Part shown: one piece after another, positions 9,153-17,485 of the stretch
Numbering within the stretch: the stretch's first letter is position 1
Layout of the letters: each line of letters opens with the position of its first letter
Assembly (NCBI GenBank): GCA_947458585.1
Contig: CANGYY010000011.1
Span: forward strand, 1-60,607
Direction: 5' to 3'
DNA from: Cyclobacteriaceae bacterium
GTDB taxonomy: Bacteria; Bacteroidota; Bacteroidia; Cytophagales; Cyclobacteriaceae
Length of the DNA: 60,607 bases
Made by a program: the position numbers and the translations under genes
Notes under the pieces: generated by a model
Database searches by the model: none
What the model saw: the letters and a program-made list of their open reading frames with translations, nothing else
Told to the model about the DNA's origin: nothing

Positions 9153-9705
9153 AGTGGATAAACCCTGAAATTTTGATGTGGGTTGGGGAAAGAAATAGAA
9201 CTTTCTGAGTAGTCTCCAACTTGTAATGATCGATTTTCCCTGTAGCTTGGTTCATGTAAAGTTCTCCAAGTGTGGTACTCGTATAGAATACATTTTCGTC
9301 CTTAATTCTAAAAGTAATCCACACTGGATAATTCTGCACGTAACGTACCGTGATTTCCTTCACCTTGCCTTTTGCCTCAGGCAGTAGTTCATGAATGAGT
9401 TGATCCGGGGTGGTTCGGGTAGAGTAGGCTGTGGCAAGGGAAGGGACATTGATGTCTGCTTCATAAAAAGCCGCAAACTCTTCCTTCCAGTCCTCGGAGG
9501 TATACAGCAAATCCACAACTTGCTCCTCTCCATTAATTACCGAAGTTTTTAATACTGAATCCGCTTCGATTTTACTTAGTTCTAGGTTGATAAAGCTTTT
9601 CAAATCAAAGTAAGGAAGTTTCTCAAGGGCTGGCCCCTCTGTATTTGGCGAACACGCAATGGCCATCCCAAAAAGCAGTACCGCGAAATAGTTTTTTATT
9701 TTCAT
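9151..9705 (-). CDS. Putative lipoprotein of unknown function
   Basis: A 184-residue protein with a type II signal peptide: MKIKNYFAVLLFGMAIAC, lipobox at the Cys in position 18, followed by Ser, which in Bacteroidota does not prevent outer-membrane sorting. The mature part is mixed alpha/beta without a motif I recognise. Its ATG overlaps the gpmI stop codon (ATGA, 9702-9705), so the two are translationally coupled and transcribed together. The physiological link with a glycolytic mutase is not obvious; it may simply be a housekeeping operon tail. It ends on the shared terminator. Confidence 0.7.
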   Translation of the reverse strand: MKIKNYFAVLLFGMAIACSPNTEGPALEKLPYFDLKSFINLELSKIEADSVLKTSVINGEEQVVDLLYTSEDWKEEFAAFYEADINVPSLATAYSTRTTPDQLIHELLPEAKGKVKEITVRYVQNYPVWITFRIKDENVFYTSTTLGELYMNQATGKIDHYKLETTQKVLFLSPTHIKISGFIH

Positions 9706-11225
9706 GATTCTAGTAATATGTCTCCCGTCATTTCTTCGGGAATACCTACCCCCATCAACTCGAGGATAGTGGGTGCTAAGTCCCCCAATTTCCCGTCTTT
9801 CACCGAAAATTTCTGTTTGTCTACCACGATAAATGGCACCAAGTTGGTCGTATGCGCTGTATTGGGAGAACCATCCTCATTGATCATGACATCTGAGTTG
9901 CCATGATCCGCTATAACCAGGACCGTATACTCATTTGCGATAGCAGCTTTGACCACTTTTTCTGCTGATGCATCCACGGCCTCACAGGCTTTCACTGCAG
10001 CATCAAAATCACCAGTATGGCCCACCATATCTGCGTTAGCAAAATTGAGACAGATAAAGTTTGCGCTTTTCTTGTTGAGTTCTCCCGTAATCTTCAACGC
10101 GATTTCTCCTGCACTCATTTCAGGCATCAAATCGTAGGTCGCCACCTTGGGTGAAGGGCAGAGAATTCTACTTTCCCCGGTAAATTCTTTTTCCCTGCCA
10201 CCAGAGAAGAAAAAGGTCACGTGCGGGTATTTCTCCGTTTCCGCGATGCGGATTTGTTTCTTCCCTGCCTTTTCCAAAACCTCCCCAAGGGTATTGTTGA
10301 GCTTGTCCTTTTCAAATAGAACCTGCACCCCAGTGAACGTTTCGTCATAGGTGGTCAGTGTCAAGTAGTCCAAGTCCAACTTTTTCATGTTGAAATCTGG
10401 AAAATCTCGCTGGCTAAGCGCTTGCGTAATCTCTCTACCTCGGTCTGTACGGAAATTGAAACAAAGCACTATATCCCCCTCTTGAATGGTGGCCAGGGGC
10501 TTGTTATCCTCTCCCACTTGAATGATGGGGCGGATAAATTCGTCAGTTACGTTATTGCTGTAGGACTTCTTGATGGAAGTCAAGATGTTTTTCGATTTTT
10601 CTCCTTCCCCATGCACCATCGCATCGTAGGCAAGCTTTACGCGCTCCCATCGGTTGTCCCGATCCATGGCATAATAACGGCCAATCACGGAAGCAATTTT
10701 TCCAACCGAATGGTCCAAATGAGATTGAAGGTCACCAAGATAGGCTAATCCTCCTTTGGGGTCAGTGTCGCGCCCATCCGTAAAGGCATGGATAAAGACG
10801 TCTTCCATCCCATGGTGCTTGGCGGCATCACACAGCCCCTTGAGATGCTCGATGTGTGCATGCACGCCTCCATCGGATACCAACCCTAAAAAATGCACTT
10901 TTTTCTTTCCTGCTTTGGCACGTGCAAAAGCCGCACTCAAGACGGGATGAGTAAGTAGTTCTCCCTGCTGAACTGCTAAATTGATTTTTACCAAATCCTG
11001 GTAGACCACCCTTCCCGCACCAATGTTCATGTGCCCTACTTCCGAGTTGCCCATTTGGCCTTCAGGAAGGCCTACAGCTAGGCCAGAAGCCTCCAACTTG
11101 GCGTGTGGATAAGTCTTGAATAAGCTATCAATAAAGGGAGTGTTGGCCTTGTCGATGGCGGAAACTGCAGGATTGGTAGCAAGTCCCCAACCATCTAAAA
11201 TCAATAATAAAACGTTCTTATTCAT
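9702..11225 (-). CDS. gpmI: 2,3-bisphosphoglycerate-independent phosphoglycerate mutase
   Basis: A 507-residue cofactor-independent mutase that interconverts 3- and 2-phosphoglycerate in glycolysis and gluconeogenesis. The alkaline-phosphatase-superfamily metal ligands and the phosphoserine nucleophile are present: D11 in LLILDGWG, S61 in GQMGNSEVGHMNIG, LVSDGGVHAHIEH, HAFTDGRDTDPKGG, GRYYAMDRDNRWER and the C-terminal VIADHGNSDVM and PNTAHTTNLVP. The length matches the family (about 510). I use the ATG at 11223-11225 (MNKNVLLLILDGWG); a start 18 nt upstream is possible but adds only MYYICS. A TAnnTTTG box ends four bases before the ATG, implying a nearly leaderless mRNA. It is coupled to the lipoprotein gene downstream. 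Confidence 0.97.
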   Translation of the reverse strand: MNKNVLLLILDGWGLATNPAVSAIDKANTPFIDSLFKTYPHAKLEASGLAVGLPEGQMGNSEVGHMNIGAGRVVYQDLVKINLAVQQGELLTHPVLSAAFARAKAGKKKVHFLGLVSDGGVHAHIEHLKGLCDAAKHHGMEDVFIHAFTDGRDTDPKGGLAYLGDLQSHLDHSVGKIASVIGRYYAMDRDNRWERVKLAYDAMVHGEGEKSKNILTSIKKSYSNNVTDEFIRPIIQVGEDNKPLATIQEGDIVLCFNFRTDRGREITQALSQRDFPDFNMKKLDLDYLTLTTYDETFTGVQVLFEKDKLNNTLGEVLEKAGKKQIRIAETEKYPHVTFFFSGGREKEFTGESRILCPSPKVATYDLMPEMSAGEIALKITGELNKKSANFICLNFANADMVGHTGDFDAAVKACEAVDASAEKVVKAAIANEYTVLVIADHGNSDVMINEDGSPNTAHTTNLVPFIVVDKQKFSVKDGKLGDLAPTILELMGVGIPEEMTGDILLES

Positions 11226-11229
11226 GCTG

Positions 11230-11237
11230 CAAATATA
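11230..11237 (-). promoter_or_regulatory. TAnnTTTG promoter box of gpmI
   Basis: The minus strand reads TATATTTG-CAGC-ATG: an exact match to the Bacteroidota -7 consensus TAnnTTTG, four bases before the gpmI start codon. If used, transcription would start at or beside the ATG. No convincing -33 TTG was found at the expected spacing. Confidence 0.5.
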
Positions 11238-11422
11238 GTACAAATGAAACCAAAATTGGGGAGGAAAGGTTGTGAAATTGTGCTGTAAAACTGCATTTTT
11301 CCCTCCTGAACAAAGAAAAGTTCATTCGCCTTTCTGAATAAAGCTTGCAAGCAGGGCCATAAAAATCCTTGGCCCACTAGGAGGAAAATACGTTCGTTTG
11401 GTGTCTGATTTTGACCGAATTC

Positions 11423-12373
11423 TCAGTCGGAAGGTTTATCCTGGCTGATAAACTCCAAGTTTCGTTGGATGCCTTTCAATTTGGTGCGAGTGACGGACGA
11501 ACCGGTAAAAACTCGTTTGAATGTTTCTTCGGTGAGCTCCTGCCAATCTTGTGCTGCCAAGGCTTCCAAGTCCGAAGAAGGTCTGAATGCAGGCTCTTGA
11601 TGCGCCTTTGAAAATCGGTTCCATGGGCAGACATCCTGACAAACATCGCAACCAAAGACCCAATTGTCCATTTTACCAGCAAAGGTGCTAGGAATGGCAT
11701 CCTTCAGTTCGATCGTGAGGTAGGAAATGCAGCGGGAACCGTCCACTACGCCAGGGGCGACAATGGCGTCGGTGGGGCAAGCATCCATGCAAGCAGTGCA
11801 TGTACCGCAATAATCCTTGGCTAAAGGAAGGTCTGGAGTCGCATCCAGATCGATCACCAGCTCTGCCAAAAAGAAAAAACTCCCCATGGAACGGTTGAGG
11901 AGGAGGCTATTTTTACCAATCCAACCCAGGCCTGCCCGCTGTGCCCATTGCCGTTCGAGTATGGGTGCGGAATCCACAAAACTTCTACCGTCGATCTCAC
12001 CAATCTCCTCGCGAAGGCAAGTCAAAAACTCCCGCAACTTTTCCTGAATGACGTCGTGGTAATCTTTCCCATAGGCGTATTTGGCCAACTTGATGTCTTC
12101 AGCCCCTTCAGGGAGTGTCCGTTCTGGAAAGTAATTGTACACCAGGGACACGACCGTCTTCGCACCTTCCACCAACTTTCGGGGATCGAGTCGCTTATCA
12201 AAATGATTGGCGAGGTAACCCATGCGGCCTTGGTAATCGCGGCGCAGCCATTCCTCGAGTTTGGGTGCTTCCTCCGCCAAAAAATCTGCCTTGGCTATTC
12301 CACAAAAATCAAAGCCCAAGCGCTTGGCTGTGGATTTGAGTAGTTGGGCATGCCGTTCGGAAGCAGTCATCAT
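11423..12373 (-). CDS. queG: Epoxyqueuosine reductase
   Basis: A 316-residue protein that catalyses the last step of queuosine synthesis, reducing epoxyqueuosine to queuosine in tRNA with a cobalamin cofactor and two 4Fe-4S clusters. The N-terminal domain carries LGFDFCGIAKADFL and the conserved RSFVDSAPILER (catalytic Asp) and GWIGKNSLLL; the ferredoxin-like part has CGTCTACMDACPTDAI and CDVCQDVCPWN. The C-terminal HEAT-like extension of some homologues is absent, as in the short QueG form. ATG at 12371-12373, with a second ATG one codon on. A degenerate box TATTTTCG ends four bases before the start. Confidence 0.95.
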   Translation of the reverse strand: MMTASERHAQLLKSTAKRLGFDFCGIAKADFLAEEAPKLEEWLRRDYQGRMGYLANHFDKRLDPRKLVEGAKTVVSLVYNYFPERTLPEGAEDIKLAKYAYGKDYHDVIQEKLREFLTCLREEIGEIDGRSFVDSAPILERQWAQRAGLGWIGKNSLLLNRSMGSFFFLAELVIDLDATPDLPLAKDYCGTCTACMDACPTDAIVAPGVVDGSRCISYLTIELKDAIPSTFAGKMDNWVFGCDVCQDVCPWNRFSKAHQEPAFRPSSDLEALAAQDWQELTEETFKRVFTGSSVTRTKLKGIQRNLEFISQDKPSD

Positions 12374-12377
12374 TCCC

Positions 12378-12385
12378 CGAAAATA
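12378..12385 (-). promoter_or_regulatory. Degenerate TAnnTTTG box before queG
   Basis: The minus strand reads TATTTTCG-GGGA-ATG, 7 of 8 positions of TAnnTTTG with the same four-base distance to the start codon as in gpmI, the histidine kinase gene and the rsmF-like gene. Confidence 0.35.
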
Positions 12386-12585
12386 GGGAGATTTCCCCTT
12401 TTCTTACTAGTGAATCCTGAGGATAGGACAGATTCCTTCCAAACTTCCTGCCTCCTAAATCGAATACAGGAAGGCCCCCGAGAGGCTTGGAGGAAGCTCT
12501 ATCTTGCTTTTTGCCTAATTTTTTTTGAACTCCAAAACTCCTTGCCCTAATTGCGTGTTGTACTAACGCAGGTACCGGTCATCCC

Positions 12586-12593
12586 TATTTTTG
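12586..12593 (+). promoter_or_regulatory. TAnnTTTG promoter box of the vWA/AAA+ pair
   Basis: TATTTTTG matches the consensus exactly. It lies 27 bases before the ATG at 12621, which leaves a short 5' leader of about 20 nt. It supports the ATG over a TTG at 12591, which falls inside the box. Confidence 0.5.
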
Positions 12594-12620
12594 GGAATCT
12601 TGTTTACCTTATTCCAGTCC

Positions 12621-13721
12621 ATGAAAGGGTTTCGCTTTACCAAATTCATTCCTACGCTCGATCCCGAAAAAAATCGGTTTGAAAGCCTATTGGACATTTT
12701 TTTACAGCTCGTTACCATGACTGGAGGGGATGTGGCGGAAGCACTGAGCTGGTTGACCAACCTGGACAAGCGCTACCAGCTAACCAGCCCAGACTACGGC
12801 ATCGGCAACTTCATTGAAGACCTCAAGTCCAAAGGATACCTCAGCGAGGAAAATCAGCAAGGCAAATTTGAGATCACCGGCAAGGCAGAGCAAACCATCC
12901 GAAAAAGCGCCTTAGAAGAAATTTTCGGCAAACTGAAAAAGAGTAAGTCTGGACAGCACCGCACCCAAATTTCTGGGCCTGGAGAAGAGCAAGGAACCGA
13001 GCGACGGGCCTACGAATTTGGCGATAATCTAGATCAAATCGCGCTTACCGATTCCCTGCGCAATGCCCAAGCCAACCGAGGCATTGGCGGCGATTTTCTC
13101 TTGACCGAGGACGACTTGGAAGTGGTGGAAAACGAGCAGCGTACCCAAACCTCCACGGTCTTGATGATTGACATTTCCCACTCCATGATCTTGTATGGAG
13201 AGGACCGAATTACTCCTGCCAAGAAGGTGGCAATGGCCTTGGCCGAATTGATCAAAACCCGCTATCCCAAGGATACCCTAGACATCATCGTCTTTGGAAA
13301 CGATGCCTGGCAGATTGAAATCAAAGATTTGCCCTACCTGCAGGTGGGCCCTTACCATACCAATACGGTGGCTGGACTTGAGCTCGCCATGGATTTACTG
13401 CGACGAAGAAAAAATCCCAACAAGCAGATATTCATGATCACCGATGGCAAACCTACCTGCTTGAAGGTGGGCATCAAGTACTACAAAAATTCCTTCGGCA
13501 TTGACAGCAAAATCTTGGCAGAAACCCTGAAGCTAGCTGCGCAATGTCGGAAACTGAAAATTCCAGTGACCACCTTTATGATTGCATCCGACCCCTACCT
13601 GAAAGAGTTTGTCAAAGAATTTACCCAGGTCAACAATGGCAATGCCTATTACAGCAGCTTGAAAGGGCTAGGCAATTTAATTTTTGAAGATTACAGACGA
13701 AACCGAACCAAACGCTTTTAG
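12621..13721 (+). CDS. von Willebrand factor A domain protein, partner of the following AAA+ ATPase
   Basis: A 366-residue soluble protein. The N-terminal half (about 1-170) is helical and charged without a known motif; the C-terminal half is a vWA domain with the metal-binding MIDAS motif DISHSM (DxSxS) and the matching TDGKPT loop, so it should bind a divalent ion and a protein partner. vWA proteins coded next to MoxR or Mg-chelatase-like ATPases form chelatase or chaperone-like complexes in which the ATPase remodels a target captured by the vWA subunit. It ends one base before the ATPase start codon, so the two form an operon. The target is unknown; no tetrapyrrole or methanol oxidation genes are nearby. 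Confidence 0.85.
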   Translation: MKGFRFTKFIPTLDPEKNRFESLLDIFLQLVTMTGGDVAEALSWLTNLDKRYQLTSPDYGIGNFIEDLKSKGYLSEENQQGKFEITGKAEQTIRKSALEEIFGKLKKSKSGQHRTQISGPGEEQGTERRAYEFGDNLDQIALTDSLRNAQANRGIGGDFLLTEDDLEVVENEQRTQTSTVLMIDISHSMILYGEDRITPAKKVAMALAELIKTRYPKDTLDIIVFGNDAWQIEIKDLPYLQVGPYHTNTVAGLELAMDLLRRRKNPNKQIFMITDGKPTCLKVGIKYYKNSFGIDSKILAETLKLAAQCRKLKIPVTTFMIASDPYLKEFVKEFTQVNNGNAYYSSLKGLGNLIFEDYRRNRTKRF

Positions 13722-13722
13722 C

Positions 13723-15252
13723 ATGGATTACGCAAAACTCAAAGGAGAGCAACTCCTTCAAATCAAATCCCTTGGCCAACTTAAGGCAGCAGGCTACAGT
13801 CCGAAGTCCATCAAAGAGGAACTTCGTGATAACCTGATCCAGAAAATCAAAGCAAAGGAAAACGTATTTGAGGGCGTTTGGGGATACGAAGACACCGTCA
13901 TTCCAGACATCGAACGGGCGATCCTTTCCCGACACAATATCAACTTGCTTGGATTGCGGGGACAGGCCAAAACCCGCATTGCGCGGATGATGACCCTACT
14001 CTTGGACGAATACGTGCCCGTTATCTTCGGGTCAGAACTCAATGAGGACCCGCTTCTTCCACTCACCACCTTTGGCAAAAACCTGATCGAGGAAAAAGGG
14101 GATCAATGCCCCATCTCTTGGTTGCCCCGATCCGAGCGCTATGCTGAAAAACTCGCCACCCCAGACGTATCTGTGGCTGACTTGATCGGCGATGTAGATC
14201 CCATCAAGGCTGCCACGCTGAAATTAAACTACAACGACGAGCGCGTGATTCACTATGGGCTCGTTCCTCGTTCTCACCGTTGCATTTTTGTAATCAACGA
14301 ACTTCCTGATCTCCAAGCCCGAATTCAGGTGGCTTTGTTCAATATTCTGCAGGAAGGAGATATCCAAATCCGTGGATTCAAACTCCGCCTGCCTCTAGAC
14401 ATCCAGTTTATCTTCACGGCCAACCCGGAGGACTACACCAACCGAGGTAGCATTGTCACCCCCCTCAAGGACCGAATCGAAAGTCAAATCATCACACACT
14501 ATCCCAAGTCCATTGATATCGGCAAAAAAATCACCGGACAAGAAGCTCGATTGGAAGGTAAGCCAGTAGCCAACATTCATGTGCCGGAACTGATGAAAGA
14601 CCTGATCGAACAAATCGCCATCGAAGCCCGTCACTCCGAGTTTGTGGATGAAAAAAGTGGGGTGTCAGCCAGATTGACCATTTCTGCCTACGAGAATTTG
14701 ATTTCCGCCGCAGAGAGACGGATGTATCGAAACAATGAGTCCTCCACGGTCATTCGGATATCCGATTTGATTGGGGTCATCCCAGCAATTACCGGCAAGG
14801 TAGAGCTTGTCTACGAAGGGGAACAAGAAGGCGCTGGATTGGTGGCCTACAACCTGATTGGTAAAGCGATACGCAGTCAATTTGTAGAATACTTCCCATC
14901 TCCCGAGCAAAAGAAAAAAGAGAAGGCCGGCAATCCCTATGTGATTCCATTGGCTTGGTTTGGAGAGGGAAATGAACTGGAACTCTTGAGTGACTTGAGC
15001 GACAAAGCCTACAAAAGCGGCCTGCATGGCGTCCCTGGTTTGGAAGAAGTGGTGACCCAATTGGTGGGAACCTTGCCCGAAAAAGAAAAGGAATTCTTTA
15101 TGGAGTTTGCGCTCCACGGCTTGGCGGAATATTCCCAGTTGAGCAAAAAATTACTGGACACCGGGCTCCAATTCAAGGACCTATTCAGCTCCATGTTTGA
15201 AATGGGTGAAGCCGATGACGATGATTTTGAAGAGGAGGAAGACGATTCCTAA
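13723..15252 (+). CDS. AAA+ ATPase of the MoxR/magnesium-chelatase (ChlI-like) group
   Basis: A 509-residue protein with an AAA+ core at about 60-300: Walker A LLGLRGQAKTR, Walker B CIFVINELPD, sensor 1 FIFTANPEDY and an arginine-finger-type segment LKDRIES. In the Walker A motif the usual glycine before Lys is Ala (GxxGQAKT) and Walker B has Asn-Glu, so the Glu for hydrolysis is kept. A C-terminal helical region ends in a very acidic tail (DDDDFEEEEDDS). It probably works with the preceding vWA protein as a two-subunit chelatase/chaperone. The ATG at 13723 follows the vWA stop by one base; a longer in-frame start at 13684 would overlap the vWA gene and is not favoured. Confidence 0.85.
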   Translation: MDYAKLKGEQLLQIKSLGQLKAAGYSPKSIKEELRDNLIQKIKAKENVFEGVWGYEDTVIPDIERAILSRHNINLLGLRGQAKTRIARMMTLLLDEYVPVIFGSELNEDPLLPLTTFGKNLIEEKGDQCPISWLPRSERYAEKLATPDVSVADLIGDVDPIKAATLKLNYNDERVIHYGLVPRSHRCIFVINELPDLQARIQVALFNILQEGDIQIRGFKLRLPLDIQFIFTANPEDYTNRGSIVTPLKDRIESQIITHYPKSIDIGKKITGQEARLEGKPVANIHVPELMKDLIEQIAIEARHSEFVDEKSGVSARLTISAYENLISAAERRMYRNNESSTVIRISDLIGVIPAITGKVELVYEGEQEGAGLVAYNLIGKAIRSQFVEYFPSPEQKKKEKAGNPYVIPLAWFGEGNELELLSDLSDKAYKSGLHGVPGLEEVVTQLVGTLPEKEKEFFMEFALHGLAEYSQLSKKLLDTGLQFKDLFSSMFEMGEADDDDFEEEEDDS

Positions 15253-15275
15253 TTACTAAATCAGAGGACCGCTAT

Positions 15276-15313
15276 CGAATCTAGCAGCATTCACAGATCT
15301 GCTGCTAGATTCG
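15276..15313. promoter_or_regulatory. Perfect 13-bp inverted repeat before the rsmF-like gene
   Basis: cgaatctagcagc (15276-15288) and gctgctagattcg (15301-15313) are perfectly complementary with a 12-base loop. There is no T-tract, so it is not a standard terminator for the preceding ATPase gene. It ends 13 bases before the start codon of the methyltransferase gene, so it could be a regulator binding site or an RNA hairpin. Confidence 0.6.
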
Positions 15314-15314
15314 C

Positions 15315-15322
15315 TATATTTG
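15315..15322 (+). promoter_or_regulatory. TAnnTTTG box directly before the rsmF-like gene
   Basis: TATATTTG-TAAG-ATG: an exact consensus box four bases before the start codon. The N-terminus of the protein aligns with E. coli RsmF from its first residues (EAFESQM versus DAFLTQM), so the start codon is probably right and the mRNA would be leaderless if the box is used. Confidence 0.45.
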
Positions 15323-15326
15323 TAAG

Positions 15327-16703
15327 ATGGCCGAAAATCAACTTCCGGAGGCGTTTGAATCGCAAATGCAGGCGCTACTCGGGCCTACTGAGTTTGCCCT
15401 ATTTCAGGAAGGCTTAGAGCGCCCAACGCAAACCTCCATCCGACTTAATCGTAGAAAGCCGGCCGACATTTCCTTCCCGAAACGACCCATTCCCTGGACA
15501 CAAGAGGGCTATTATTTAGAAGAGCGACCTAGCTTCACGGGAGACCCTAGCTTTCATGCGGGAGCTTACTATGTGCAGGAGGCCTCTTCCATGTTTATCT
15601 CCCATATTCTCGAATCCCAGCAAATTCCCAAAGGAACCTACCTAGATCTGGCGGCTGCACCTGGTGGAAAAAGCACTTTGCTCTCCAGTTACTTGGATGA
15701 AGAGGGACTGCTGGTGGCCAATGAAGTGATTGCCGCCCGTGCGCAAATCCTGAAAGAAAACGTGATTAAATGGGGGCTAGGCAATACCGTAGTTACCAAT
15801 AATGATCCAGAGCATTTTTCTCCTCTGGATGGATTTTTTGACCTGGTGCTGGTGGACGCTCCTTGTTCCGGAGAAGGAATGTTCCGCAAAGATCCCCAGG
15901 CTCGAGCCGAATGGTCACCGGATCACGTCCAACTGTGTTCGGCTCGACAAAAGCGCATTGTGGACAAGGCAGGGGAACTGGTCAAGGGAGGGGGCTACTT
16001 GTTCTATTCCACTTGCACCTTCAACGAAAAAGAAAACGAAGAGATCCTTCGCTTTTTAACCGAGGAATTTGCGTTTGAACCCGTACGCATCCCGCTCGAT
16101 CCAAGTTGGGGCATCGTGGAAACGGAAGTGAGTACCGCTGACGGGACCTTTTATGGCTACCGGTTTTTTCCGCACAAGGTGGCAGGCGAAGGGTTTTTCA
16201 TCACGGTATTGCGAAGACCGGAAGGAGCTTATTCACAAGTGGCTGCTACCACCAAAGAATTCAAACACCACAGCCTGAAGCGAGTAGGGGAAAAGGAATC
16301 CGCCGCCATTGAACAGGAAGTTGGGGGAGACGGATCCGGCAAATTTTACCTGCTGCAGGATGCTTACTTCCGAATGCAGGGAGACTATACCCAAGAATTT
16401 GAAAAACTTGCTCAGGTACTGAGCGTCCGTTATTTTGGCGTAGAACTTGGCAAAAAACACCAAAAAGAATGGATTCCCAGCCACGAATGGGCCCTGTCTA
16501 CCCTACCCAAAAATGGGTTTCCTCAGCGAGAGTTATCCACAGCCGAAGCCTTGGATTTTTTACGAAAAAAAGACCAAGTTTTTGGTGACCTCCCCCTTGG
16601 ATGGGTCCTGCTTACCTACCAGAAACTGCCCTTAGGATGGATTAAGAATTTGGGTAACCGGGTAAACAACTATTACCCCAAGGAATGGCGGATTCGAAAC
16701 TAA
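15327..16703 (+). CDS. rRNA (cytosine-5-)-methyltransferase, RsmF/NOL1-NOP2-Sun family
   Basis: A 458-residue SAM-dependent m5C RNA methyltransferase. The N-terminal segment (PEAFESQM, TSIRLNRRKP) matches RsmF. The Rossmann core has YLDLAAAPGGKSTLL for SAM binding, VDAPCSGEGMFRKDP with the cysteine that releases the product, and YSTCTFNEKENEE with the catalytic cysteine. The C-terminal 170 residues look like the PUA-like RNA-binding extension of RsmF. E. coli RsmF methylates C1407 of 16S rRNA; that target is likely but not proven here because RsmB and Nop2 paralogues share the core. It is the first gene after the AAA+ gene and may have its own promoter. Confidence 0.9.
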   Translation: MAENQLPEAFESQMQALLGPTEFALFQEGLERPTQTSIRLNRRKPADISFPKRPIPWTQEGYYLEERPSFTGDPSFHAGAYYVQEASSMFISHILESQQIPKGTYLDLAAAPGGKSTLLSSYLDEEGLLVANEVIAARAQILKENVIKWGLGNTVVTNNDPEHFSPLDGFFDLVLVDAPCSGEGMFRKDPQARAEWSPDHVQLCSARQKRIVDKAGELVKGGGYLFYSTCTFNEKENEEILRFLTEEFAFEPVRIPLDPSWGIVETEVSTADGTFYGYRFFPHKVAGEGFFITVLRRPEGAYSQVAATTKEFKHHSLKRVGEKESAAIEQEVGGDGSGKFYLLQDAYFRMQGDYTQEFEKLAQVLSVRYFGVELGKKHQKEWIPSHEWALSTLPKNGFPQRELSTAEALDFLRKKDQVFGDLPLGWVLLTYQKLPLGWIKNLGNRVNNYYPKEWRIRN

Positions 16704-16807
16704 GAATAGGTGGCCCAAACCGACTTTTTGAAAATAATTACCAACTATGCGCCAAGAAAAAGGCCGCGCTTACTAACTTAGAACTCTAGTCCAACGCCAC
16801 AGATTCC

Positions 16808-17467
16808 GTGCTCAAAAAACAGCGATACGAAGCCTTTATCCAGCATTTTTCGGAGAACATGCCTGTGGCAGAGACCGAACTGCACTACGAAAATCCTTTC
16901 CAGCTTTTGGTAGCCGTAGTACTATCCGCACAATGTACTGACAAGCGGGTCAATATCGTCACTCAAGAACTATTTAAACACTTTCCTACAGCCGAACACC
17001 TCGCGGTGACCCACTTTGATGAACTTTTTCCCTACATCCGAACGGTTTCCTACCCCAATAACAAAACCAAACACCTGATTGGGCTTGGAAAAATGCTGCT
17101 TTCGGACTTTAGCGGGGAGATCCCTTCCACTGTAGAAGAGCTGGTCAAACTACCTGGAGTGGGAAGAAAAACAGCCAATGTGATCACTTCCGTGATTTGG
17201 CAACAACCCAATATGGCCGTGGACACGCATGTATACCGGGTATCCCGACGCTTGGGATTGGTTCCGCTAACCGCCAAGACGCCCCTAGAAGTAGAAAAGC
17301 AATTGATCAAACACCTACCCAAGGAACATATCCACAAAGCACACCACTGGCTGATTCTCCACGGACGCTACACCTGCTTGGCAAGAAATCCCAAATGCAC
17401 TGCTTGTGCAATCACCCACTTGTGCAAATACTTCGAAAAAGTGCAAAAAAATGTGGATAAGTCCTGA
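16808..17467 (+). CDS. nth: Endonuclease III (DNA glycosylase/AP lyase)
   Basis: A 219-residue base-excision repair enzyme that removes oxidised pyrimidines and cuts the abasic site. The helix-hairpin-helix LPGVGRKTANVI contains catalytic K121, the catalytic Asp is D139 in MAVDTHVYRVSRRL, and the 4Fe-4S cluster ligands C190, C197, C200 and C206 show the C-x6-C-x2-C-x5-C pattern, all one to three residues from their E. coli positions. The start is GTG at 16808: the next in-frame ATG (16859) would remove the first helix that the family conserves. It is convergent with gldB, leaving 18 bp between the stop codons. Confidence 0.96.
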   Translation: MLKKQRYEAFIQHFSENMPVAETELHYENPFQLLVAVVLSAQCTDKRVNIVTQELFKHFPTAEHLAVTHFDELFPYIRTVSYPNNKTKHLIGLGKMLLSDFSGEIPSTVEELVKLPGVGRKTANVITSVIWQQPNMAVDTHVYRVSRRLGLVPLTAKTPLEVEKQLIKHLPKEHIHKAHHWLILHGRYTCLARNPKCTACAITHLCKYFEKVQKNVDKS

Positions 17468-17485
17468 TGAACGCGAGGCTAAACC

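Noticed and set aside
11341-11385. aagcttgcaagc palindrome and a GGGCC/GGCCC pair downstream of queG
   Set aside because: Short stems, no T-tract and no consistent position relative to a promoter; probably chance.
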